The notes beneath the pieces are model-generated. The model was not told where the DNA came from. It made no database searches and was given only the letters and a program-made list of their open reading frames with translations. A stretch of DNA of 64,000 nt, taken from SZAS-103 sp964640525 (GTDB lineage: Bacteria; Pseudomonadota; Gammaproteobacteria; Xanthomonadales; Xanthomonadaceae). Each line of letters starts with the position of its first letter. Positions within the stretch are counted from its first letter, which is position 1. A program made the position numbers and the translations under genes. Location of the stretch: positions 60,885-124,884 of the forward strand of contig CAZXGS010000002.1 of NCBI GenBank assembly GCA_964640525.1. The letters are read 5' to 3'. Positions 40,363 through 49,722 of this stretch are shown one piece after another.

Positions 40363-41477
40363 GGCTGCACCCATCGGCGCAGGCGCTGATCGAGGGTTTG
40401 CAGCTCGGGCCCGCAGACCAGCTCGATCCGCAGCGCCTCGGCAAGCCGCTTCTCGCTCGGGCCCAGGTCGCGGTAGCTGGCCAGCATGCAGCAGGTGCCG
40501 AGGCCGCCGATCCGCCGACCCAGTTGCGCGAGCTTGAACAGGGTATCGTTGGCCTTGGGCGCTTCCGGCCGGTCCATGCGTGCGGTCTTGCATTCGATCA
40601 GGAACAGGCGGTTGCGTGCCAGGAAGGCGACATCGAGTTCGTTGCGTACGCCGGTCGCATCCTCGACGACGAGGTTGGCGGCCTTGTCGCGCACATGCAG
40701 TGCCTGCGCCAACTGCGCCACGACCCGGAACACGTGGGCTTCGAGCCAGCCACCGCGGGCGAAAGCCAGCGCCGGCGCGTCGACGAATTCCAGCCGTGCC
40801 CCGCGCAGGTGCAGCAAGCCGGCCTGCTCGAACTTGCGCAAGATCGCTTCCAGCCCGCGGCTGTCCTGCTGCCTTGCGTCCAGCTCCACGTGCAGGCGCT
40901 TGCCGTCGGTGGCCTGCTGTGCCAGCCAGTTGAGCTGGGACAGCGGTTGTTCCAGGCTGCCGATCTGCAGGATCAGCTCGCCGAGCAGGCGCTGACGTGG
41001 TTCGGACAGCGACGGCGGCTGTGGCCGGCTGGCCTTGAAACCATAGCCGCTCAGGTAGTGGGGCAGGCGCAGTTGTTCGCTCAATGGCTGGCTGCCAGGG
41101 CGGTCCAGCCAGGTCACCCGGTCGGTGTCCACGTCGACGTAGAACGGGCGCCAGCCGGCCTGTTCGGCGACCCGCTGCGCGGCCAGGGCCATCAGCTTGG
41201 TCCCGCCGGTAAGGTTCAGGTGGACATCGTGATCGGCGTGGCCGGTCGCCCATTCCAGCAATTCATTCTGGGTCTGCTGGTAGTCGTGCTCGTCGCGCAG
41301 CAGCAGGTGCTCGACGGTGACGCCGGCCTCGCGCAGCACGGTTTCCAGATGGCCGGCGCGCTGCTGCATGCGTGCGGTGACCACCAGCACGACGCGGGTC
41401 GGCTTGAGCGCGTGATCCAGTGCCGGCAGCAAGTTGGCGGCGGCCTGCTCGGAGACGAGGCAAATCTGGTCGGTCAT
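40359..41477 (-). CDS. Card1/Can2-like CARF nuclease (DUF1887 family)
   Basis: ATG 41477 gives 372 residues and overlaps the csx16 stop. The N-terminal CARF domain (1-140) has ICLVSEQAAANLLPAL and the ligand loop NLTGGTK (88-94). A winged-helix-like linker (about 155-240) leads to a PD-(D/E)XK nuclease: GGWLE (242-246), E280/D282 in RNELDVAFL, and IECK (294-297). This matches Can2/Card1 proteins, which bind cyclic tetra-adenylate and degrade DNA and RNA, causing dormancy. All nuclease residues appear intact, so it should be an active accessory effector of the neighbouring type III complex. Confidence 0.87.
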   Translation of the reverse strand: MTDQICLVSEQAAANLLPALDHALKPTRVVLVVTARMQQRAGHLETVLREAGVTVEHLLLRDEHDYQQTQNELLEWATGHADHDVHLNLTGGTKLMALAAQRVAEQAGWRPFYVDVDTDRVTWLDRPGSQPLSEQLRLPHYLSGYGFKASRPQPPSLSEPRQRLLGELILQIGSLEQPLSQLNWLAQQATDGKRLHVELDARQQDSRGLEAILRKFEQAGLLHLRGARLEFVDAPALAFARGGWLEAHVFRVVAQLAQALHVRDKAANLVVEDATGVRNELDVAFLARNRLFLIECKTARMDRPEAPKANDTLFKLAQLGRRIGGLGTCCMLASYRDLGPSEKRLAEALRIELVCGPELQTLDQRLRRWVQP

Positions 41478-41800
41478 GGCAGCTTCCGGATGGCAAAAGG
41501 TTCCAGCCTGGCGCCGAAGCGGTCCAGGTCGTCGGCCTGCAGTTCGCGGCCACGCCAGGTCGACGGCAGGTCCAGCGACAGGTGGACGTAGCGGGCGCCA
41601 CCGGCGCACAACGCGGCGGCCAGATGGATCGGCAGGCTGCCGATCACGGTATCCCCCGGCACGATGTCGCGGATATCCAAGTGGGTGGCGTGGCGATCGA
41701 AATGCAGATTGTGGCGCTGCATCCAGGCGAGCGCGCCGGGATGGCGGCTGACGAACCAGATGAGGGCCGCGCGCGCTGCGGTCGGGGTGGGCTCGGGCAT
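41474..41800 (-). CDS. csx16: CRISPR-associated protein Csx16 (VVA1548 family)
   Basis: A 108-residue protein from ATG 41800: the long open frame upstream is noise. WFVSRHPGALAWMQRHNLHF, then HLDIRDIVPGDTVIGSLPIH and YVHLSLDLPSTWRGRELQAD match the Csx16/VVA1548 family along its whole length. These small proteins occur only with type III systems, and from memory a recent report groups Csx15/16/20 as ring nucleases that degrade cyclic oligoadenylates. Its position directly before the two CARF genes fits an off-switch for the signal. That activity is established-family recollection, not visible here. Confidence 0.85.
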   Translation of the reverse strand: MPEPTPTAARAALIWFVSRHPGALAWMQRHNLHFDRHATHLDIRDIVPGDTVIGSLPIHLAAALCAGGARYVHLSLDLPSTWRGRELQADDLDRFGARLEPFAIRKLP

Positions 41801-41849
41801 GCGCAAAGGATGGCCGCGGCGGTGCCGGAACGGCGCGATGGCAAGCTTG

Positions 41850-42779
41850 TCATGCCAGCACTTCGAGCCGGTAGCCCCCCATGCCGAACACGGCTTCCTT
41901 GCCCACGTGGAGCCATTGGCCCAAGTGCAGGTAGGGCAGGAAGGGGGTGAGTCCACCGCGCAGGTCCCAGGTACCGACCACGCCGCCGAGGTCGAACTTC
42001 GCGCCCTGGCGGGTCGAGCTTCGGGACCAGTTGCGCCAAGTGAGGTGCTTGTCGCCGTGCAATGTGTCGGCGGCGGCCGACAGGCCGGCGAAATCGATCG
42101 GCAGCGGCGCCTCGGAGTGGAACTCCGCCAGCAGCGCGGTGCGCCGCACCAAGGCATTGAGCAAACGCCGCGGGGTGTACTCGTCGGCGGTCGCCCGGCG
42201 GCCATTGGCCTGCAGGCGCAAAGGCGTTGCGAAATGCAGGCGGACATGGTCCGTCGGCGGGAACCGAGGTGCAGCAGGGGCGGCCGGATGCTCGATCAAA
42301 TGCCCGTCCCGTCCGGCGAGAATGACTTGCTCGTGTTGCTCGCCGCACCAGTGCGCACGGTGGAGGCGGGCACGCGAACCGGGCCGCCCCACGCCCTTGG
42401 CGAAGGCACGATCGAAGGCGTGCAGGAGCAAGGGCAGGTGGCGCAGGGCGCGGCCGATCAGCACCAGATGGAAGGCCAAGGATTCCCCGGGCCGGTAACC
42501 ATGCTCGCCCCAGGACGGCGGTTCGATGACGTAGGGTCGCGGAATCTGGCTGAAGCTTTGCAGCGCATGCGGTTCGGTCGGTGCGGGTGGTTCGAACACC
42601 GCCGCGTAGGCGCAGGTGGTCCGGACCGGGCAGCCCTCGCAGGTCGGCTTGCCGGTGACGCAAACGGAGGCACGAAACGCATGGCCGAGCGCGCCGCGCA
42701 AGGTGGAGCCGGCATAGGCGGGCAGGGTGACGGCGGATTCGACCTCGAACTCCAGCCGGTAGCGTGCCACTTGGAGCAT
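41850..42779 (-). CDS. cas6: Pre-crRNA endoribonuclease Cas6
   Basis: The 309-residue RAMP protein begins MLQVARYRLEFEVES, has a small Cys cluster (PTCEGCPVRTTCAYAAVF, about 46-63) characteristic of one Cas6 branch, and ends with the Gly-rich loop LHVGKEAVFGMGGYRLEVL. It should cut the repeat to leave the AUUAAGAC-type handle on crRNAs used by the Cmr complex. Downstream of a MITE that separates it from cmr6, it could depend on read-through or a promoter within that element. The catalytic His/Tyr cannot be assigned by eye. Confidence 0.88.
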   Translation of the reverse strand: MLQVARYRLEFEVESAVTLPAYAGSTLRGALGHAFRASVCVTGKPTCEGCPVRTTCAYAAVFEPPAPTEPHALQSFSQIPRPYVIEPPSWGEHGYRPGESLAFHLVLIGRALRHLPLLLHAFDRAFAKGVGRPGSRARLHRAHWCGEQHEQVILAGRDGHLIEHPAAPAAPRFPPTDHVRLHFATPLRLQANGRRATADEYTPRRLLNALVRRTALLAEFHSEAPLPIDFAGLSAAADTLHGDKHLTWRNWSRSSTRQGAKFDLGGVVGTWDLRGGLTPFLPYLHLGQWLHVGKEAVFGMGGYRLEVLA

Positions 42780-42787
42780 GGCTCAGA

Positions 42788-42960
42788 GCCTGTGAAAAAT
42801 TCGAACGCCGTCACGAGGGCGCCGCCGGGCGTCTCTGGCAAGGAGCGTTGCGTGAAAACAAGGGAGTTTGGTGAACCAAATGACCGCAGTTTTCGCGCAG
42901 CGGGCCGCCGCCAGAGGCGTTCGGCGGCGTCCGCAGCAGGTGGGAGATTTTTTCACAGGC
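42788..42960. mobile_element. MITE-like element inside the cas operon
   Basis: The 183-bp gap between cmr6 and cas6 is unusually long for this operon and is bounded by terminal inverted repeats: GCCTGTGAAAAATTC at 42788-42802 and GATTTTTTCACAGGC at 42946-42960. There is no coding capacity. A nonautonomous element related to an insertion sequence with AGCCTGTGAAAAA ends is likely. Possible TNA-type target duplication flanks it (TCA left, TTA right), but that is uncertain. Confidence 0.75.
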
Positions 42961-42962
42961 GT

Positions 42963-44270
42963 TTAGGCCTGGCCCCGGAGCTGCGCCAGCTTGAGCTTCT
43001 TGCGCTGATCCTTCAGGTCGATGTTGCCGACCAGCTTCGGCAACCATGTTTCGATGGCCTCTGCCGCCGCCCGCTTCTCGTCGGCGGTCCAGTCCGTCGT
43101 TTCCTGTGCTGCCTTGGCCAAGGCCTGCGCCATCCCGTGGAACTTGCCGTTGGGGTTGTCCTTGAAGGCGGGAAACTGTTCGTGTTTGGTTCTACAGGCG
43201 GCAACGAAATCGTCGATGGTTTGTTGCGCCGGCGACAGGCTGGCGCGGCGCGCGGCCTCCACTCGGGTGGCCTCGGCTCGCTCGGCCCGGGCGACGGCCT
43301 CGGCGTCGATCGCCAGTGCGCCGTAGCCGACCGCGGTCTTGGCGCCGAAGCCGAGCCAGGCGAAGGCATGCTCGAAGGCGGCCTGGAGCAGGGTTTTCCA
43401 GCGCCCGTCGCGGGCAAGCTCGAGCGCAAGGCGTGCCAGGTGCGCGCGGTCGCACACGACGTGGAAAACAAAGCCCGAACCGGGCGGCACGGTGAGGAAG
43501 TTGATCGGTATGGGCTGGCCGGAGTCGTGTGGCGTGGCGCTGTTGCCGGACTTGAGCTCCGGCTTTTGCTGGTAGTAGTGGCCTTGGTGCGGGGTCATGA
43601 CCTCCACCGCCAGCGCCTTGCCCTGGATCTGCGGGATCACGTCCCAGAAGCTGAGCGCGCCGCGCACGTGGGTGGTTTCACCAGCGTCGGCTTCGTAACC
43701 GAACAGCGCATCGATGGGTGAGAGCTGCAATTCCTTGTTCGCGACGGTGATCGACAGCGTGCGTCGGTCGCTCCAGCCTTTCGCGTCGCCCCATTCGCCG
43801 GAAGCCAGCTCGCGCGCTGCCTGGCGCAGCACGCCCTTGACCCCACTGCCGGGCAGGTAGGGCAGGCCGTAAGGGTTGAGAAAGGCAAAGCCGTTCTCGA
43901 GCGGGTGCTCGTTGCCAAGGCCGGTCGTGAACGGGGCGGTGGAGATGGCCGGCAGGCACAGACGTGAATCGTCCTTGCCGAGGGTGGCGAACGCGGATTG
44001 CTGGCGGACTTGCAGGGCCTGCATGCAGGCCAGGTCGTTGGGGGTCAGGGCAACGGCCTGGCGCAGCGCAGAGTCTTTGTTCTCGTCCTTGATCTTTCGC
44101 TCGTCTCGTTCCTGGCCGCGCCGTTCGTACTTGAGGTCGTGGGTTTCCCACAAATAGTCGCCGCTGCGGCGATTGATGCCCCACAACGGGAGATACATGC
44201 CAAAGCGCAGGCCCGGCGAAGCATGTGAAAAATCCTTGCCGAGATAGTCGGGAACGGCGGCGATGGGCAT
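42963..44270 (-). CDS. cmr6: Type III-B complex subunit Cmr6
   Basis: ATG 44270 (MPIAAVPDYLGKDF) gives 435 residues, longer than many Cmr6 proteins because of an extended C-terminus. RAMP features: GNEHPLENGFAFLNPYGLPY, then the Gly-rich loop LPGSGVKGVLRQAARELA, GALSFWDVIPQI and GFGAKTAVGYGAL. Cmr6 is a Cas7-like subunit that caps the backbone with Cmr1. The last 110 residues (TIDDFVAACRTKHEQFPAF onward) are helical and may be a lineage-specific extension. It starts 1 bp after the cmr5 stop. Confidence 0.9.
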   Translation of the reverse strand: MPIAAVPDYLGKDFSHASPGLRFGMYLPLWGINRRSGDYLWETHDLKYERRGQERDERKIKDENKDSALRQAVALTPNDLACMQALQVRQQSAFATLGKDDSRLCLPAISTAPFTTGLGNEHPLENGFAFLNPYGLPYLPGSGVKGVLRQAARELASGEWGDAKGWSDRRTLSITVANKELQLSPIDALFGYEADAGETTHVRGALSFWDVIPQIQGKALAVEVMTPHQGHYYQQKPELKSGNSATPHDSGQPIPINFLTVPPGSGFVFHVVCDRAHLARLALELARDGRWKTLLQAAFEHAFAWLGFGAKTAVGYGALAIDAEAVARAERAEATRVEAARRASLSPAQQTIDDFVAACRTKHEQFPAFKDNPNGKFHGMAQALAKAAQETTDWTADEKRAAAEAIETWLPKLVGNIDLKDQRKKLKLAQLRGQA

Positions 44271-44271
44271 G

Positions 44272-44628
44272 TCAGGCTCCCGGTTTGCGTGCGGCCGCCA
44301 TCTGCCGCAGCCAGCGCAGCCAGGCAAAGGCTTCGGTGTGGATGGCTTGATAATCGGCCGGCGTGGCTTGCATCAGGGCTTGCATCACGGTGTTGAACTC
44401 GTCGTCGCGGAAGGCTTTGGGAAATCGACCTTGCAGCCAACGGCGCAAGTGGGTGGCGACCTGTTCATTGGCGCCGCCCTTGTCGTGGCAGAACGCCAGC
44501 ACCTGCAACAGCCCGCTGTTCATGATCAGGGCCGGCAGCGCCTTGGCGGCGTTGACGTAGTCCTTGGTGCAGCATTGGCTGCACTCCCAGGCGTTGCGGG
44601 CGCGTTGTTGTTCCAGGGTCGGATCCAT
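44272..44628 (-). CDS. cmr5: Type III-B small subunit Cmr5
   Basis: The 118-residue all-helical protein has LEQQRARNAWECSQCC near the start, the usual Cmr5 first helix, then KALPALIMNSGLLQVLAFC and HLRRWLQGRFPKAF. Cmr5 forms the inner filament of the complex (Cas11 equivalent) and positions target RNA. Its length and place between cmr4 and cmr6 support the assignment. Confidence 0.9.
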   Translation of the reverse strand: MDPTLEQQRARNAWECSQCCTKDYVNAAKALPALIMNSGLLQVLAFCHDKGGANEQVATHLRRWLQGRFPKAFRDDEFNTVMQALMQATPADYQAIHTEAFAWLRWLRQMAAARKPGA

Positions 44629-44631
44629 GCT

Positions 44632-45516
44632 TCAGCCTCCCGTCAGGCGGGCCATGACCAGGCCGCGCCCGGTCGTGGCATCGCCACCGATCTGCAACAG
44701 TCTGCCTTCGAGCACCGTGCGCATCTGCGCCAGCACTTCGATGGCCTCCAGGTCGTTTTGTCCGCTGCGGGTCCGGCTGGCCATCAACGGCGCGATCAGC
44801 AGCGACTCGGGCGGCAGGTTTTCGGTGTAGAACAGGCCGCCATCGTCGGCCGTGCCGCTTTCGGGGTTGATCCGTACATGCGGCTCGACCAAGGTGGCGT
44901 GCTGGGCGAAGTAGCCAAAATCGGTATCCGACAGCAGCACCAGGTCGGTTTTCAGCTTGTTGGCGAAGTAGCCCTTGGCAGCCAGGGCCGAGCTGGCTAA
45001 ATCATCCGCGATGGCCTTGAGTGATGCGGACTCCTTCTCATCGGCCACGTATTCAAACGCTTCCAGATGCAGCTTGTCGCCCGTGAGCAGTTCGGGGTTG
45101 GCGAGCTGGCAATGCCCTTCGGCAGGCGTCGGGATGATCCAGTCGCGCTTGTGCCCCACCAGGGCCAGGATGCGCTGGGCGCGGGCCAGCGCCTGCGGGC
45201 AGGTGGCATAGACGAAGCCGCGGCGCAGGCAGCGGATCGGCAGCAGCACGAGTTGGGCATCGCCGAAGGACACCGCGCCTGCGTGCAGCGCATCGCCGGC
45301 TTCCGGCCCGAACAAGCGATCCACCAGCTTGCTGTCACCACCCAGGGCTTCAAAGCCGTGGCGCACCGCGCCCTTGATGCCGGAACCTGCAAAGCAGGGG
45401 TGGCCGGTGTGGCGCTCGCGCTGGATCGGATTGTCGATGACGCCCACGGCTTGGCCAGCGCCCAGATGGACCGGGCTGACGGCATAAAGGAATACGGCGG
45501 CTTGTTCCTGGAACAT
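44632..45516 (-). CDS. cmr4: Type III-B backbone nuclease Cmr4
   Basis: The 294-residue Cas7-family subunit reads AVFLYAVSPVHLGAGQAVGV at its start and carries the catalytic Asp D28 in VIDNPIQRERHTGHPCF, with SGIKGAVRHGFE as the Gly-rich RAMP loop. Several copies line the crRNA and each cuts the target RNA at 6-nt steps. C-terminal GGDATTGRGLVMARL is a second conserved Gly-rich motif. RNase function is expected to be intact. Confidence 0.94.
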   Translation of the reverse strand: MFQEQAAVFLYAVSPVHLGAGQAVGVIDNPIQRERHTGHPCFAGSGIKGAVRHGFEALGGDSKLVDRLFGPEAGDALHAGAVSFGDAQLVLLPIRCLRRGFVYATCPQALARAQRILALVGHKRDWIIPTPAEGHCQLANPELLTGDKLHLEAFEYVADEKESASLKAIADDLASSALAAKGYFANKLKTDLVLLSDTDFGYFAQHATLVEPHVRINPESGTADDGGLFYTENLPPESLLIAPLMASRTRSGQNDLEAIEVLAQMRTVLEGRLLQIGGDATTGRGLVMARLTGG

Positions 45517-45531
45517 GGCGTTTCTCCGGCT

Positions 45532-46680
45532 TCAATAGGCGGCGAAGGTGAATCGGTTGAACCCTTCCGCGCGGCGGACGGCATCATCGCAGGGTTCGGA
45601 CCACAGGCCCGCAGCGGCAAGCTTGTCGAGTGCGGCGGGGCTGGCGTCGAGGTCTTCCAGCCAGTACACGCTGCCGGTCGGTGCCACGTGCTGCGCGGTC
45701 TTGGGTTGGTGGCGGGCCAGGTCCCAGCCGGACACGATGTCGTGGTGGGGCACGGCCGCACTGACCAGCCGTGCACGCACACCGCGCAACTCGAACCGGC
45801 CATCCGCATCACAGCCCGGCAGTCGCCAGCCATCGGCAAAGATGCCGGGGCTGGTGAGGACGATGCGACAGCGGCCGGATGCGGCGATGGCCGCGTGGTC
45901 GGGCCGTGGCAGCTGGCTTGACGAGGCATGCAAGGCCGCGCCGCGACCGTCGCCGCCCAGGCGCAGCAAGCCGTCGCTGGGCGGCTCGGCACCCAGGATG
46001 CCGAGCGCAAAGCCGACGTCGCAGCCTTCGGCATCGGCGTGGTGTTCGCGCTTGCGCAAGGCGATGGCCTGCATCGAGAACAATTGGCCATCGGCGGCGC
46101 TGCGCTTGCCGGCATCCAGGCCGATGCCGATTCGCTCGTCCATGCGCCATAGATCGGCACTGGCGACCAGATCGGTGGCGGCCGGCGTTTTTCCGGACAG
46201 GTAGCGTTCCCAGCCGGATGAACCCAGCCAGTAGCCGCCGGCTGGTTTGCCGCGCGTGGCCTGGGCCAGCACCGGCAGCTTCGGCAAGGCAGCCGACGTG
46301 GCGAGGTCCGGGTGCAAGGCGACCGGGTGGATGCGGGTGAGCGTGGACTGGCCTGCATCGCTTTCGCCGATGGCAAGGTCGGCCGGTGGCGCCCACAGGG
46401 CTTCGATGCGGCCATCGGCGTGGCGCCTTGCCAGATGGAATGCCGCAAGCACGAAGCTGCCGGGCCGGTCCGGCGTGCCCAGGCTCGGGTGCGGGGACTG
46501 GCCGCGAGCAAACGCCGCCGGGTCGATTCCGGCATCGACCAGCATGCGGCTGCGCAGCGCGCCGGCGGCCACCGATGGCCATGGCGGAACCAGCGACTCA
46601 CCGTAGCTGCCGGCCGCGCCGAACAGGCGGTTGCCGCGCAGGAACAGGACGTCCAGCGGCTCGGCAAAGATCAGACGCAT
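45532..46680 (-). CDS. cmr3: Type III-B subunit Cmr3 (Cas5 group)
   Basis: The 382-residue protein has the Cmr3 N-terminus LIFAEPLDVLFLRGNRLFG, then PPWPSVAAGALRSRML. The centre (GGYWLGSSGWERYL) and end (GSVYWLEDL) match other Cmr3 proteins. It caps the 5' handle of crRNA with Cmr2 and anchors the head of the complex. Its start overlaps the cmr2 end by 10 bp. Confidence 0.9.
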   Translation of the reverse strand: MRLIFAEPLDVLFLRGNRLFGAAGSYGESLVPPWPSVAAGALRSRMLVDAGIDPAAFARGQSPHPSLGTPDRPGSFVLAAFHLARRHADGRIEALWAPPADLAIGESDAGQSTLTRIHPVALHPDLATSAALPKLPVLAQATRGKPAGGYWLGSSGWERYLSGKTPAATDLVASADLWRMDERIGIGLDAGKRSAADGQLFSMQAIALRKREHHADAEGCDVGFALGILGAEPPSDGLLRLGGDGRGAALHASSSQLPRPDHAAIAASGRCRIVLTSPGIFADGWRLPGCDADGRFELRGVRARLVSAAVPHHDIVSGWDLARHQPKTAQHVAPTGSVYWLEDLDASPAALDKLAAAGLWSEPCDDAVRRAEGFNRFTFAAY

Positions 46681-49600
46681 GCCTGCACCTCCTTCTTGGC
46701 CTTGTTCATCGGCAGACGGGTTTCACGGGCCAGGAACTCGGCCACGCCCAGGGCATTGCGCAGCCAGTCCAAGCGCTGGCCCGGCTGGGCGAGTGCCAGA
46801 TCGACCAGGCGCCCGGCCAGTCCGGCACAGCGGTCCTTGCTCTGGCCCTTGCACTGGCGGTCGAACTGGTAGGCCAACAGGTGTTTGAGCATGCCACCGT
46901 CGCCCTCGGGCTCGGGCACATCCACCAGCCATTCCAGGCTGTTGTACACGGCGCGGCGCGAGACATCGTCCGCGGCAAGAAATTCGCGCAGATCCACCAG
47001 CAGGCGCAGCGGCTCGCCCCAGTGGGCGGTGAAGCGCAAGGCGCCGCCGGATCGTTTGATCACGGTGAGGGAAAACGCATCGCGTCCGCCTTCGTGCTTG
47101 GCGCGTTTTTCCGCGGCTTCGAGTTCGCGCCGCACGGCGCTCAACGGCGCCTGGTGATGAGCAATGACCGCGCCGCAGGAAGCCGTGGCGTGCTCGCCCA
47201 TCATCCGCATCAGCTTCAGGCGGCCCTTGGAATTGCGCTGCAGCAGGGCGAAGCCCTGGTGCAGGGTCAGGCCCTCCGGATGGCGACCGCCGCTGTGCTC
47301 GGGATCGTGCCCGGAGTAGGCGTGGCGCAGACGCTGCATGGCCTGCAGCAGGTCGGCAACCGGCAGCATCGCCAACAGGTCGTCGCCACCGGCGTAGATG
47401 ATGCGGCCGAGAAATTCGTGCTCGACCACATGGCGGGCGACGGTCAACGAGAAATCGTTCAGCGCGCCGGAGATCGCCAGATGGCGATTGGGCGAGAGCG
47501 CGCGTTTTTGTTCGCCATAGGACCTGATGGCCTGGCTGCGCGCGGCGTGTGCATCGAAGCCCTTGCGCACCTGCGGGTGGAAGCTGTCGCGGTAGGTGAT
47601 GGCATGGGCGGGGTCGCCGGACAGGATCCGGCCGATGCGGTCGCCGTCCATCAACAGCAGGCCGTAGTAGGTTTCCAGCCGGGGATTGCTGCCGTCGTCG
47701 CCGGCAAGAATGCGTTGGACTCGACGCGCAGCGGTATCGTCGTCCGTGTCTTCAAGATGCCCCGGGATACGACGCACATAGCCCAGTTCGGGATTGCGTG
47801 CGTGACGGGCAATCAGACGGCGTGGCAGTGCGACGCTGGAGCTTGAGCCGATTGCAGCGCGGTCGGCCTCGGAAACCTCCCCGCCGTGTTCCAGCCACTG
47901 ATCGAGCTGATGGGCCAGCGCCATGGTGTGGGTCGAGACCACGAAGCGCCCGACGGCCTGCATCTGGCCACGCTCGCCGGTGGCCAATGCCATGCCGACT
48001 TCCTCGGCGAACACGGTGGGCCACAGACGCTTGATTGCCGAGAGCGCACCGAGGTGCTCGCCAGGCTTGGCCCAGGACGGCTTGGCCTCGGCAATCCTCG
48101 CCCACAAGGTGTCGGTCTGCTGCCGGTAGGAGCGCAGCAGTTGTGCGCGATCGGTGGTCAGCCACTCGCTTTCGCCGGTCAGGGAACAACGCCAGCCTTT
48201 TTGCTTTGATTGCGCAAACGGGCGCAGCGCCTTGGCGGCCGCCAGGGCGCGCTCGGCCAGGTCGTGGATGGCCGGATACAGGACGCCGGGATTGGGTGCG
48301 AAAAACACGCTCTTGCCGCATGCGCCTTCATCCAGCTTGATTTCTTCCCGCAGCACCTTCCAAGCCGGGGAATCGAGGAAACCACAGGCCCGCCCCGCTT
48401 CCACACCGAAGAACGGGGCCATGGCGGTGGACAGTTGCACGGTGTCCAGATCGGTCTGCTTTTCCCGGTTGCGCGCCGTGATCAGGGAGAACGGCACGAT
48501 GGCCCAGTGCACTTTCGGGAAGCCTTCGAGCTGCTCGCGCACCTGCGCATACGGCGTGGTGGTGTTCTCGACATCGAAACCGGCTTCTTTCAACAGGCGC
48601 GAGACCACGTCGTCGCCCAGCTTGCGCAACCAGGTGCGCACCGCGTTTTCCACCGCGAGCGCGATGGCCTTGGCGCGGCTGCGCGGGACCACCGCAACGA
48701 AGCGGTTGGGCAGCGAGGCGGAAAACAGCGGATTGCTGTCGCTGGCGCCGGTGTTCCATTCGCAGTCCGTGAACAGGGCATCGGGAAGTCCGATGCGGTC
48801 ACGCAGCCACAGATCGACCTGCGGCACACCGCGCAGGCGCGGAAACAGCACGGCATCCGGGCCCAGTTCTTCGCACAGCGGGCGCATGGCTTCCCAGGCC
48901 AGGCGCGCCAGCAGGTGCGAGCCGGCCCACAGGTCGGAGGTGCTGCGCGCGGCGGCGATGAAGGGTTGGACCGGGCCGATGGACAGTGAAAGCAGGGCCG
49001 CCTCGCCGTCCGGATCGGCCGCAAAGGCGCCGGCGAAAGCCGAGACCAGATCCAGGTGATCCCAGATCGAATGATCGGGCACGCGGGTGTCGGCCGGCAG
49101 CAAGGGCCACAAGGCGCCGAGCTTGCCGTTGTCGGCTTCTTCGTCCAGTTCCGGGCCGAAGCGCCAGAAGGCCAGCAGCGCCTTGCGGAAACCGTCCGCA
49201 TCCTGCATGCCGCCGACCGTCTTGAGCAGGCCGGAAAAGTGCTCGAAGCTGCGATCCTTGATGTCGTCCAGGTCGGTGTCGGCCAGACTGCCGTGTTGGC
49301 CGAGGTCGTACTGGGTGCCGGTCAGGGGGTGGATCAGCACGGGGCGCTGGGTCCAGCGCACCTGTGCCCAGTCGGCCACCTTGAGGGTTCGCACCTCACC
49401 GTTGCGCGTGGTGATGGTGATCTCCTCCATCGGCCACTGGGGGCGATCGGCAGCCGCTGCCCACCAGTCGGCGCGTTGCACGTGGCGGTATTGATCCGCA
49501 GACAGCCCATTGCGAAACACCACACGGGCCAACGCCTCCTCGTTCTGGGGATCGTCGTTGCCTTGCGGTGCAAGGCTGGCTGCGCCGAGCAAGCGCATCA

Positions 49601-49718
49601 GGGCACGCGAGGTGCCGCCTTCGTGTCCGGCTGGGTCACGCAGCAACACCAGCGCCTTTTCGGCCGGATCGTGGATGCGCGCGGCGAGCTTGGTTTGCCA
49701 GAAGTGATCGTTGTTCAT
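46671..49718 (-). CDS. cmr2: Type III-B large subunit Cmr2/Cas10 with HD and GGDD motifs
   Basis: The 1015-residue signal generator and effector has an N-terminal HD-type motif H16-D17 (LAARIHDPAEKALVLLRDP) and the Palm cyclase motif G777-G-D-D780 in RIIYAGGDDLLAMLPV. Cmr2 senses target RNA through the crRNA and converts ATP to cyclic oligoadenylate at the GGDD site; the HD site can cut single-stranded DNA in some systems. A first, degenerate palm precedes it (LLSLSIGPVQPFIAAARSTS). Both key sites are intact, which predicts activation of the two CARF proteins downstream. Confidence 0.95.
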   Translation of the reverse strand: MNNDHFWQTKLAARIHDPAEKALVLLRDPAGHEGGTSRALMRLLGAASLAPQGNDDPQNEEALARVVFRNGLSADQYRHVQRADWWAAAADRPQWPMEEITITTRNGEVRTLKVADWAQVRWTQRPVLIHPLTGTQYDLGQHGSLADTDLDDIKDRSFEHFSGLLKTVGGMQDADGFRKALLAFWRFGPELDEEADNGKLGALWPLLPADTRVPDHSIWDHLDLVSAFAGAFAADPDGEAALLSLSIGPVQPFIAAARSTSDLWAGSHLLARLAWEAMRPLCEELGPDAVLFPRLRGVPQVDLWLRDRIGLPDALFTDCEWNTGASDSNPLFSASLPNRFVAVVPRSRAKAIALAVENAVRTWLRKLGDDVVSRLLKEAGFDVENTTTPYAQVREQLEGFPKVHWAIVPFSLITARNREKQTDLDTVQLSTAMAPFFGVEAGRACGFLDSPAWKVLREEIKLDEGACGKSVFFAPNPGVLYPAIHDLAERALAAAKALRPFAQSKQKGWRCSLTGESEWLTTDRAQLLRSYRQQTDTLWARIAEAKPSWAKPGEHLGALSAIKRLWPTVFAEEVGMALATGERGQMQAVGRFVVSTHTMALAHQLDQWLEHGGEVSEADRAAIGSSSSVALPRRLIARHARNPELGYVRRIPGHLEDTDDDTAARRVQRILAGDDGSNPRLETYYGLLLMDGDRIGRILSGDPAHAITYRDSFHPQVRKGFDAHAARSQAIRSYGEQKRALSPNRHLAISGALNDFSLTVARHVVEHEFLGRIIYAGGDDLLAMLPVADLLQAMQRLRHAYSGHDPEHSGGRHPEGLTLHQGFALLQRNSKGRLKLMRMMGEHATASCGAVIAHHQAPLSAVRRELEAAEKRAKHEGGRDAFSLTVIKRSGGALRFTAHWGEPLRLLVDLREFLAADDVSRRAVYNSLEWLVDVPEPEGDGGMLKHLLAYQFDRQCKGQSKDRCAGLAGRLVDLALAQPGQRLDWLRNALGVAEFLARETRLPMNKAKKEVQACV

Positions 49719-49722
49719 GCGC

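Noticed and set aside
37850..40444. 864-residue open frame that would make Cas1 a fusion protein
   Set aside because: Upstream of ATG 38833 the frame is antisense or out-of-frame noise over cas2 and the NE0113 gene, rich in Arg/Pro/Ala with no domain. Cas1 alone has normal length.
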